Assembly: GCF_018691265.1 (NCBI RefSeq) | Contig: NW_024881282.1 | Span: 56,402,227 to 56,466,226, forward strand | Source of the DNA: Tyto alba | Lineage: Eukaryota; Chordata; Aves; Strigiformes; Tytonidae | Reading direction: 5' to 3' | Length of the DNA: 64,000 bases | Shown: one piece after another, positions 1 to 37,069 of the stretch | Numbering within the stretch: the stretch's first letter is position 1 | Layout: each line of letters opens with the position of its first letter | The notes under the pieces: model-generated | Databases searched by the model: none | Seen by the model: only the letters and a program-made list of their open reading frames with translations | What the model was told of the DNA's origin: nothing | Position numbers and translations under genes: made by a program

Positions 1-149
1 GGGGCGGTGGGGGGCGGGGGGCGGCTCCGCGGGGGCTCCGCGCCCCGCAGCACCTGGTGGTGCGGCCCCGGCCCGGCGCGGGGGCGCGCCCGGCGCGCTC
101 CCGCCCGCCCGCCCGCCCACCTCCACACGCACACACCCGCGGCGGGAGG

Positions 150-347
150 AGGAGCGGCATCTTCCTCGCTGTCTTCGTTTCGCCAATTTAATTTCCCCCC
201 CCGTCCTCGCCCCTTTTTCTTAATTTTTTTTTTTTGTTTAATTTTATTTTATTCTTAATACTGTAATTATCTGTCGGGGTGCTCCGGCCGGCTCCCACCG
301 GAGGGGGTGGATTATTCCTCGGGGGATCCCCGCGGCTCCTCGGGAAG
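150..347 (+). other. SLC38A1: Candidate noncoding exon 1 of SLC38A1 (3' boundary at a GT donor)
   Basis: The sequence CTCGGGAAG|GTAGGC at 339-353 is a plausible donor in the CpG island and could splice to the acceptor at 8933. The 5' limit given is arbitrary. Other GT dinucleotides in the island could serve instead. Confidence 0.3.
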
Positions 348-513
348 GTAGGCAGCAGCTGATGCAATCCGAAGTGTGTGTGTGTGGGGGGGGGGGTGTG
401 GACAGGGGGACGCGGCTCCCCGCGCAGCCTTTGTCTCCGCGCCGCGGCCGCGCAGCCTGGGCCGGAGCCCGCCGCCTGCCGCGCTTTGTCTCCGCTCTGT
501 GCGCAGCCGGCGG

Positions 514-561
514 CCCCCCCCCCCCCCCCCAACTTCTTCCTTCCCCTCCCCCCCCCCCCCC
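514..561. repeat. Poly-C tracts in the CpG island
   Basis: Runs of 17 C (514-530) and 14 C (548-561) are separated by a pyrimidine-rich spacer. A run of 10 G lies nearby at 387-396. Such tracts can form G-quadruplex or i-motif structures and their lengths are prone to sequencing error. Confidence 0.9.
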
Positions 562-772
562 TCGCCCCCGGGCGCTGCCGATTTCAAACCCTAAAAAATG
601 CGCGCAGCGAGTCGGGGAGGGGAGAGGGGAGCGCAGCGGCATCGCTGCGGCGGGGTCGCGGGGCTGGAGGGGACGGGGGACGCACACGCACCCCCCCACA
701 CCCACGGAGCCGGCCATGCGGCATCTCCCGGCGGCTGCGGGGGGGCTGCTGTAGCGAGCCGCTGCGGCGTGC

Positions 773-816
773 CTTTAAAAAAAATATATATATATATATA
801 TATTTTTTTTTTAAAG
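773..816. repeat. AT-rich palindrome (CTTTA8-TA repeat-T10AAAG)
   Basis: CTTT followed by 8 A, an alternating TA run, 10 T and AAAG. The two arms are reverse complements apart from arm-length slippage, so the 44-base block can extrude as a hairpin. It sits inside the GC-rich island. Confidence 0.9.
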
Positions 817-878
817 AATCACAAAAAGAAAAGCAGAAAAACAGCAGTACGCAGCTTTCGCTGGGAGCGCCAAAACCA

Positions 879-909
879 ATAATAATAATAATAATAATAA
901 AAATAATAA
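879..909. repeat. AAT/TAA trinucleotide microsatellite
   Basis: About eight consecutive AAT units followed by an imperfect extension, within the CpG-rich 5' region. Confidence 0.9.
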
Positions 910-1087
910 AATTAGTTTCGGCATGGCCGGGCCGCGTGTGCCGCAGACCCGCAAGATGCGCGGCCGTGGGTTGAGCCCTGCCGTGCGGGGGAGCGCGGTT
1001 GCCTTTCTCTTCCACCCAGCGCTGCCACTGGGTCAGTGGAAGTTCTACGGCATTCCTAAAATGCGGGCTGGGCCCACGGCGCGCACG

Positions 1088-1133
1088 CGTGTGTGTGTGT
1101 GCGTGTGCGTGTGCGTGTGTGTGTGTGTGTGTG
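1088..1133. repeat. GT/GC dinucleotide microsatellite
   Basis: A run of alternating GT with regularly spaced GC interruptions marking the end of the CpG island. Such purine-pyrimidine alternation favours Z-DNA. Confidence 0.92.
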
Positions 1134-4100
1134 CGCGCCCGTAAATACATAGTAACAGCTAGGCTGCTGGCTTGTAATCAGCCAAGGAGAGAACAAAAAG
1201 GGGCAGGTTTGAACGCCTGGCTGTGCATTTGCTCACGTGTGTGTCCGTCCAGCTTGCTCTCACGGTTTGTTCTCTTGTTTTGCAGTTTGTAATGCAACCT
1301 GTAGCTAGGATGTGTCTCCCTGTGAGAGAGGAGACCTGTAAACCCATGCTTTGTTTAGGGGATGTTAGAAGGACTGAAATAAACCCCATGTTTGGCAGCT
1401 GGTTTTATGGAAAGCGAAGCTATAGTCTGCTTGTGCCACCAGCTGAACCCACCACATATCCTGTGGTTATTCAGTGTCCCACGGACTGCTGTGGGGCATT
1501 TCTACTAACCCCATAGTCCAGATGTGCTTTGTGGTGCTTCATTCACCTTTAGGTTTGATTGGGTTTTACACGTGCTCGAAAAGGCAAAATAACATGGACC
1601 AGCCATTATTCTAAAAGTAAAACATTAGAGAAAGATCCTTGTTAACTGATAAAATACATTCTGGAACTAAAAAAAAATAACCCGCATTCTGAGTCCAGCA
1701 GTCTTAGATCAGAAGTAAAAAGAGCTACAGGGTGAGAAATAAAGAGCATCCTTCCATCTAACTTTTACTTTATTTGCCACCAAAATACCAACTTTGTTTA
1801 AAAATCCTCTAAAAGGTAATTCCCTCTGTTGCTGTATCAGTAACTGCCCTTTTCAGGCTGGGAGCCCATGACGAAATTGCACTGAAATCAACCGGCAAAA
1901 CCTGTCTGAAATCTAGGAATTGCCATATTGCTGGTGAGCAGAGGCCTTCTGCTGTGGCTTGGTGGAAATTCACTGACTAAAATGGGATCTGCTTCACTGT
2001 CGTACTGAATGACTCCTATTTGACTTTGCCTTTTCAGAAGTTGGTTATTTGGCAGTTTTGTTTTGGTTTTGGTTTTTTTTTTTTTTTTCTTTTTAAGAGG
2101 CACCGTAGAGAGAGCACTTCACTGAAGCACACTGCAGCATCCTCTGGCTTGTCACTTGAGACTATTTATGCTTTAGTTGGACCAACTGTGCTCTCCAGCC
2201 CCAGTGAGGACAGGAGACGTGTTGGCAGCGAGCACCATGTTCCACATACCCCTGTGCAGAGGATTATCCTCCGAGTTGTTCGAGGCTTTCTGCAGACTGC
2301 CACAGAACATGGAGGATCAATTGTCCTTCGTGTCCAAATCCTGCTTTTTACAAGGGTTTTAAAGGCTGAAGGGGGTGGCAGGCCTTTCTCAGCCTGTCTG
2401 CTTGCGGGCTGCTAATCCTGGGTCTCTGTCCTACACTTCCTCATGATTTTTCTGGTTTTGGGGTTTGTTTTTTACCAGGGGAAGAGTAATAGAGTAATAA
2501 CTGAGCAGAAACGGGACTCTTCTTCCCATGCTCTCCCCTGTCTTTTTCACAGCTCACTCATTTCTGTAGAATCACGCTTGGCACATAGTGTGACAATAAC
2601 CACTGCTTTAAAAATTTGTATTGTGAAGGCAGATGAGATGTTGTGGGAATATTTAAATGTTCTAAGCCCGAATTCAGTTTCCTTTCTGATAGCTATTTAT
2701 TGCTTTGACCTTAATCCAACCCAAGAAGTTTGAGTGGCCACTCTTGGGAAAAATGGCAGCTTTTTTCATGTTGAAGTGTTTCTTGGCCCTTTTGCAGTTA
2801 ACTCACTTAATATCTGTGTAAGCTTATCAGGTAAATAACACTCTGAGCCTCTTACAGTCATGAAAACTGAAACAAAGAAATTACTTGTAAATTGGGGCAG
2901 AAAGAAAAGAGAGTTACATATGAACTTATGCAAAGGGTTCTTCTCTAGTACAAAAATTACTTTAAATAAGAATTTCAGAGCTGCTTTAGCCCTTACAAAT
3001 ACATCTGGATAGGCTATTTTGTTGCTGTAACCCATAAAGCCCGCCTCGAACAGCGCTTCCACTTTCTGTGGAAGACAAGAGTTCGTTTATTTGTGGTCGT
3101 GCGTTCTGGGATCTCTTCAGCAAAACCAGGACTGTTGAGGGGATTTCACAGAGAAATATAATTAGGAAAAAATGTGACTATATTCCTCTGCCAAATGCCT
3201 TCCCTAAATTGGCTGGGAAGGGCTCAAAACAAAAATGTACTTAAAACCATTTTCCTTTATGGCTCATCTTTAAGTGTTTTGCCTAAAGTAATGAATCACT
3301 GGGTGAATCAGACTGGGATTTTATGATTTCTTATTTGCCTGCCTTTGATCAGCTGAGTAGCCTGTCGAGACTTAATCTGGGACTGTCTTCCCTTTCCTTA
3401 TGGCAGCATGGAAGGGCAGAGTGGAGAGCGATGGGGCAGAGCAGGACCGTTTTCCTGTTGAAGCACAAGGTCACGCAGTACCGAGAGAGAGGTTGAGAAT
3501 CCACATTTGTGCTCATTGCTTCTCTTTTACAGCATCCTTCTCAGAGCTTCCTTCTCAAGTCTTCTGCCACTTGTTTGTTTCCCCCCGGCCTTATATTTTA
3601 ACTGTTTCCATCCCTCGCACCATGGGGGCTGTGTGAGAGAGAAGGAGCCTGGAAATTAAAGGTGATGGCTTGCAGCCGCCAAGCAAACAGCTGCAGCAGC
3701 TGGAAGGCCTTCTGGCTGCCACACTGCCCTCGGCCTGGCAGCGTTGTCGGTGGGCAGGACGGGTGTGTGCTGGCACCTTGGTGGTTTTCTGTGGCACCCT
3801 CGAGCCCACTGGTGGGGCCAGGGTGAACCCCCTTCCTTCCGCTGCTCCCCCGGCTGCAGCCTGCTGCAGAGGGGCAGTACCGAGGAGCTGGAGGCAATGA
3901 CATTTCAGGCACTGCAGATGTTTGCTCTGTGGATGTGAGTCAGTCTTTAATTTCCAAGCTCTTTGTTATCTTGGTGGCTTTTCTCTAATCTCTCCATTTT
4001 GTCCTTCCTGTAGACGAGGAGTACATCAAGAGCTTTGTGTTCCACATGTCAGGTGTCACTAATGCTGAACAAAAAGGAGATAGTTGCTTCCCCGCCTCCC

Positions 4101-4910
4101 AACGTGATACTGTTACGTATAAAGCCTATTATAGCTTTTTGTCATTTAAGTGAATAGTCCGTACACAGAGTTGCAGGCTCAGTGTTTCATTATTTATATC
4201 CATGGTGTCTTACTGGTCATATTGCTCTTCTTTGAAAGAACTTTGAAAAGTATGAGCAAAGAAAGACGTATCACCTCTCAGGCTTCACAGGAATAAAAAC
4301 AGCTTGTGTGAAACTCAAGCACTGGATTCTGATGACTTGTAATGGACCAAGAGGAGTTCTTGGCAAAACTCCCTTTGAGAAGAAAGTTGAGTCATATTTC
4401 AGCTTTTAAGCAAATTATCTTGAATTCCATAGTTAAAATTGCTTATCGTGTCTTGGATATTTGCCATCCCTGAGACGTTTTGACTGCGGGAAGTGTGCAG
4501 TGAATGAAGTGTCTGGTGAGTGTGCAAGGGCACGTGACAAAAACCATACCCAGAGGCAGGCGAGATGGTGTCCAGCCTGACCATGTACCCAAATTCCTCT
4601 CATGTACTGGGTCAGCTTTTGGGCAGCCGTGTGTCTTTAAGATGGCACTTTTTGAATGATGTCATTTACAGGATATGAAAAAAAAAAAGGCCTGTGAATT
4701 AAGCCATCACCATTACCACCAGGAGCGGTGATATTACTGTTATAAACTCAACTTCTAGTGAAGTGTTTTCTCAGATTACACCTCTTCCAGGTACTACCCA
4801 GAAATTAGGTTGTCTGTATTGCCATATTTTTTTTTTCAAATACAAACTTTTTGAGCCCATTACTGCTGGTGTGGAATTTCAACAGTTCAGAATACTGGAG
4901 TTGTAGGGAT

Positions 4911-4946
4911 TTTTTGTTTTGTTTTGTTTTGTTTTGTTTTGTTTTT
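4911..4946. repeat. (TTTTG)n pentanucleotide repeat
   Basis: About six TTTTG units with T-rich ends, in the 5' UTR intron. Confidence 0.93.
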
Positions 4947-6227
4947 GAAGGCAATGGAGAAAATTACCCCAGTTCTTGGAATGTGTTTTAATGGCTTATG
5001 AAGGTCTCAGTGTCCTTGAGAAAAATAAACTAATTTTATCTTTTTGTGTCATCTCACAGTCCTCCTTCTGAAGTCTGTGACCAGTGGTAATCTTTCCCAT
5101 ACTCTGCAAGGAGCACACGATGAATAAATTATCCATAATGGGTTTTACAAGTCATGTCATGGGATATTTAAAGGGAAAGCCAAGCTCCTAGGCCAGAGCA
5201 GTGCTTTTTCTACTAAATGGAGGGGCTGGATCAGCTACCAAACACAGAACTTTGAGGTTCCTTTGAAAGAAGGGTCATTAGCCCTTTCCTGGTTTTCTCT
5301 CGGGGTGACTTCTGCTTCAAGAAGGAGTGTTTGCCTATCTGAGTAGAAAAGTTTGAAGTAAGAGCAAAATTCTTATTTCTTATTGTTGATTTATTATATG
5401 TGTGTCTGGAGAGAGAGGTTTGATGGCAAGTCTCTGGAAGTTTTCTTTTTGGGAGGTTTAAGGCTGGGCAGAGCAGTAGGCACAGTGAGTGGAAGTGATT
5501 GGGATTGTTACAATCACTCTTCAGATTATTATTTACAGCCTTTCAATGTGAGTTAGGAGTAAAGCTCAGTCTAGGAACTTTTGCCAACATGTCGTTTTTA
5601 TTTGCATTTATTTCATTACATTTCTTGAATGAAAAGGCCTTTAAAGTACAAATATTACCATGCTGCTTCCAATATAGGTCAGCATCAACATATGGTGAAT
5701 TTTATTAGTTGAAGCAATTTTTTTTCCTTCCCACAGCATTACTGGCACCTATACCTGAGGTAGTGACTTGCTTAGCTCAGATGTCCCAGTGTCAAAGCTC
5801 CCTTTGGGAGCACAGCTATTGCATTTGCAGGGAGTGGCTCAGCGTGGCTGCAAACCCCTCCCGTGGGCCAGGACGAATTGTCCTCTGGCAGCGCCAGGCT
5901 CCTCTGTGGTGGCCAGGTGACAAGCTTGGAGCAGGCACCCAACTTGTAGGAAATAAAGCTGGTTGACGTGAGCCCTACCCTTTGGGATTATAGATTTTAT
6001 TTAGATTCCATGATTTGTTGCATCCATGAACCTGAAATTTAAAATAGATGATTTGGGGGTGAAATACGTGTGGCCACCACTGACTGTGGAGGGTGCCTAG
6101 AATGATTGGCAATGACAAAGGGTTTGCTTGGTATGTATCTAAGGTAAAGTTATCTTTGAAAAAAAATTGCAGTTTGCATAGTGTTTTTTTCCAGGTATCA
6201 CACTTCTGTCACCCTTTCCTTCTGAAT

Positions 6228-6357
6228 CTGCAAGCGCTTCACAAAGTGAGTGTTACTGTCGCTATTATCATCTTAATTTTACAGATGGAGGTGCTAAGGA
6301 TGAGGTGGTTATCCTTTGCCAAAGATTTGCAATGAGTTCATGCTGTGACAGTGAAAG
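6228..6357 (-). mobile_element. MIR-like ancient SINE relic
   Basis: The segment contains AAGCGCTTCACAAAG, then ATTATCATCTTAATTTTACAGATGGAGG, then a degenerate TTGCCAAAG. In that order and spacing these match the reverse complement of the MIR consensus (GCGCTTTACA, then ATTTTACAGATGAGG, then TTGCCCAAGG) as remembered. MIR copies in birds are old and diverged, so the assignment is tentative. Confidence 0.5.
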
Positions 6358-7341
6358 TTTTGGTCCCCAGCCCTACCACTCTCCCTTCACCCTCCTTATG
6401 TTTTGGCACTGAGATCAGGTTTTCTTATACTTCGAAGTGTAACGCATTATTTCACACAACAGTTTTTTTGTTTCAGGGCTTTGTTTGGTGGGTTTTGGGT
6501 TTTTTTAGTAAATCACTTAGCCTAGCAAGTACCTGAGGCATATTCAAAGATGTGCCTGGTGTCGTGCTGCTTCAGGAGCAACTCGTCTGCTTGAAACCTG
6601 GGATCTGCAGAAACGATTGCTGGTGCTTCAGCTGGCACCGCTTGCACTAAGGTTTTGGTGTGTCTTCATCCAATCAGTTTTCCATAGAATCAGAGTTTTG
6701 GTTAAAACAAAAAAGGGCTGTCACTTTTGCCCTGCAAAGATTCCTTCCAAATAAACCAGGGAGCCATTTTCCTGCCAGTCCGGCCTTGCAGCATTTCAGC
6801 TACAGAGGGGCAGAACGGTGAAGCAGGAGCTGCACGTCAGTGAGCTGTGAAGTCGGCTCTCCAGCACCCAGTTTACCTCACAGGAGTGCTAATTTCAGCA
6901 CCTGCTTTTGAAACACTTAATGGGGAATTTATTAAGCACAGGTAAAGTCAAGGCAGTTCTGAAAATCCTCCTGGGGGACCATGATGCAAACGGTGCCCAA
7001 AGGGAAAGCTTCTCTGCTTGAATCTTAGACGAACATTTACACAGGTTTTATATGCCAGGGGATACAGATCTCGGTACAGAGGTTGGCAGGTCTATTAAGG
7101 AATTGTTTATTTGAGGAACTCCTGGTCACAAGAAGCCTCAGGATTCAGCGGGCTTGGTCCTTGCCACCTCAGCAGTCGCTGGCTCCTGTGGCTTTATCCT
7201 TTTATAAAGAGATCGTGCCTCTCTTTCAAAATAGGTAGACTATTTTATCCCTGCAGCCTCCGGGAAGACAGTTCCAGAATGTCACTGCTAAAAACCACCC
7301 TCTGCTTGCCAGTCTGCATTTATTTATCAGCAGGCTTAAAC

Positions 7342-7362
7342 TTTTTTTTTTTTTTTTTTTTT
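7342..7362. repeat. Poly-T tract
   Basis: A run of 21 T in the 5' UTR intron, with no recognisable element beside it. Confidence 0.9.
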
Positions 7363-8933
7363 AATTGTGCCAACATTTTAATACCTAACCAGTTGCTCCC
7401 CTGCTTTCTGTTGTAGAAATCTCTTCTGTAGAGGAAGAGTTGAAGAGGTTCCAGCTCACATCCCCCCAACACCATCTCACACCAGGTTGTACCAGGCCCT
7501 GTCTGCCACCATAGCCACATGCCTACTGGCTCCTTCACTAGAAAATAAAAGATCCTGTCCTACTGTAAGCCTTGAGGCTTGCCTTTAAACTCTGCACCCA
7601 AAATTTGGATAGTTTGGGCTCCTGAGGAAATGTTAAGAGCACATCTAAACTTTAAAACTGCGTTTCTGAGAAAGTATGTACAGGGAAAAAACCAACCCAT
7701 TTGCAAATCCCTCCCCTCCCCCATGGTGGGGATCCTTTTTCAGTGTGGTAAAAACCAGAAGTATTAGGTCCTGTAAACTTAATTTGAAACAGGCAGATGT
7801 CATAACTGAACAATTGAACTCTGTCCTCCTGCCTTGACATGGTGTCCTGCAAGATTCAGGGATGTTCCTGCTTCTTCGGTTGCATGCGAGCAGTTTGATG
7901 GGTTTGTGGTAGCCCTGAGAATTTGAAAATATCCCTAAATTAATCTGGCATCTGAGCATTCACCACGTACCCCAGGGTGAATAGTTGTTTGGCAGTACTA
8001 CCGGAACTTCATTCACAAAATGGGAATTGAGAATTGTGATGCGGGAGCTTGTTTTGTGAATAACATCCTGTTGCCTCAGCACTACGCTGGAGTTGTAGTT
8101 CTGCTGAGAGTGGTTGGACTCTGGAAAATATTGGTCTTTCAGTTGATTTGCATTGCTGATGAGGAAATAAGTCACTTTAGCAGACTTCTCTGATCTGTCT
8201 TTGATGTTATTCTTGGTGCTTTTATGCAACACATCTATCAGAGGAGAGATCACCTGATCTCTAGATAATAAATGCTTGACACAAGATATACATTACTCTT
8301 TCTTCCTATGATAAGTAAGCTTAGGGATTTGGTTTTGTCTGTTTCTGCCCCTGTTCAGAGTAAGTTTAGCCATACACAAAGCATCATCTGTACATCCTCT
8401 TTACCAAAAAAAAACATAATATGTTCAAATACCTGGAATACAGATATTAGTAGAACAGAGTACTGAGATAACTCTATCCCCCCTGTTCCATTCACTTAGC
8501 AACAGCATGGACATAATATATTTTATATTTTTAGGTAAGAATGGAGAATATACAGTAGATGGGCACCAAATACCAAAATGGGTCTGACTTAGACAAGCAA
8601 ATAATTTTTATTCCTTAATTTATAGGTAGTTAATATTTTTTCTTGAAATGAATAGGATTGGTTTGCTCACTAGTTTATAAATACAAATACTGTTTTCAGC
8701 AGTTGGTTGCGGGACTGGGTAAATTTATAAGGTTAGTGAAGTTGATCTCATTAAGGCTTATAAGGTTACTACTGTTCTGCAATGCATTTAGGTTATAACC
8801 TGAGGTCCCTCTGACAATACAAAATTGGTTGGTAAGGACAGTCCTCCTTGTCCAGGTTTCACAGGTTTCTTCTGGTGATATTGCCTGCTGTCAGTGACAT
8901 ACGTCTTGGGGTTTTTTCTTGTGTTTTATTTAG

Positions 8934-9027
8934 GTTGCTGACACTGTGGCTGCAGTTTACTCACAAGATACCAACCAAACACTAATATTTGGAGAAACAC
9001 TTGGATAGGTAAAGTTCCTCACCCAGG
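8934..9027 (+). other. SLC38A1: SLC38A1 5' UTR part of the start-codon exon (probable)
   Basis: A pyrimidine-rich tract ending TTTTATTTAG at 8924-8933 is the best acceptor upstream of the start codon. It gives 94 bases of leader without an ATG. A second AG lies just before the ATG (CACCCAG, ending 9026) and could act as an alternative acceptor. The exact boundary is inferred and needs a transcript. Confidence 0.55.
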
Positions 9028-36096
<27,069 letters not shown>

Positions 36097-36533
36097 AGTT
36101 CACCCCCTTCTGAGAAGACACCCCTGTTTGCTACACACCAAAATCACAACCATCCGTTCTGTTATCTATTCCATCTTTTGTGAGTTTACTCAAATCAAAT
36201 CCAAATAATGATTATCCAGTACTGAAAATACTGTTATGGGTGTATTTTCTTGCAGAAAACAGACCCATTTTTCCAACAGGAGTATCACTCTCTTCCCCGA
36301 TACCGAGTTAGCAGATCAGCGCTAAGTCTGTGTTAATTGTCTGTGAGACTATCTAAAGCGTTGCTCATAGGAATTCATCACAATTAATTTGTTTCCCCTC
36401 TTCCACCCATGAATTGCATTGTTCCATTATTATCCTTACCCCTTCAACCCTAAGCTCTGCTCCTTTAGGGCAGCAGCGCCTGTTGTTACCAATACCAACT
36501 GCAGTGATGTCAGTTCACACCCTTTCCTTGCCG

Positions 36534-36554
36534 CCCCCCCCCCCCCCCCCCCCC
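36534..36554. repeat. Poly-C tract of 21 in the 3' UTR
   Basis: An uninterrupted C run preceded by CCG, about 440 bases after the stop codon. In RNA this is a potential site for poly(C)-binding proteins. Confidence 0.9.
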
Positions 36555-37037
36555 GTCTATTTAGCCAAAACTCTGCTCTCCAATTGTACGTATCAGGTTT
36601 GTTGTTTGTTTGTTCTGTTGCTGTTTCGTGCTACATTTGCCTCACTGGGTTAAGTGTACCTGCCATTCTGGATACGGGCACGAAAAGCACCATGAGAGTG
36701 TAAATGAGCGTTGGATAAGCGTAGGTCCTAAATCTGGTGCTTCTCTCTGATGTTCTGGTGAGGGAGTTAGTTTTAGGGCTTGGCCCTTTCGTGGCTTTGG
36801 GTGCAGACCTCTATGTGTGTGTGTGTGTCTTTGTGATGGGGTGCAGAGAGCAGGACAGCCATCACCACCAGCCACTGTTCCCCTGGAACACTTCAGTTGG
36901 AGCCTGACCAGAACTAGGCTTGACCCCAGACCATGAGTGCTTGAGCCTGAAAAGCAGCAGACACTTGGAGATTTCCACTGGAAGTCTGCATTTTCTTCAG
37001 CATTAAACCATTTACTCATGCCCCACTTCTCTCAGAG

Positions 37038-37066
<29 letters not shown>
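37038..37066. repeat. Poly-A tract of 29 in the 3' UTR
   Basis: Uninterrupted A run followed by GGGAAAAAACCC. There is no AATAAA at the usual distance upstream, so it is a genomic A tract and not a cleavage site. Confidence 0.9.

Positions 37067-37069
<3 letters not shown>

Larger units (their letters stand above)
1..1140 (+). promoter_or_regulatory. SLC38A1: CpG island and probable SLC38A1 promoter
   Basis: Very GC- and CpG-rich sequence, unlike the AT-richer rest of the window, at the 5' end of the only gene. It contains a CCAAT motif at 183-187, several GGGGCGG/GGGCGGG-like Sp1-type boxes near position 1-20, long C runs and an AT-rich insert. No TATA box is clearly placed. Promoter identity is inferred from position and composition; the transcription start cannot be fixed from sequence alone. 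The island may continue beyond the left edge. Confidence 0.7.
348..8933 (+). other. SLC38A1: Presumed 5' UTR intron of SLC38A1
   Basis: No reading frame here resembles a known protein. After the CpG island the sequence is ordinary AT-moderate vertebrate intron with simple repeats (poly-T at 2073-2088 and 7342-7362, a TTTTG repeat at 4911-4946), a MIR-like relic near 6228-6357 and a somewhat GC-richer stretch at about 3660-3900. An extra noncoding exon cannot be excluded. Confidence 0.6.

Noticed and set aside
7..1150. Many overlapping open frames in the CpG island on both strands.
   Set aside because: They are low-complexity products of GC-rich and repeat sequence (poly-Pro, poly-Gly, alternating Ile-Tyr and Thr-His) without family features.
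1223..1516. Open frame of 97 codons after a pyrimidine-rich TTGTTTTGCAG, looked at as an alternative 5' exon.
   Set aside because: No resemblance to a SNAT N-terminus and no supporting donor choice. A noncoding exon here is possible but unsupported.
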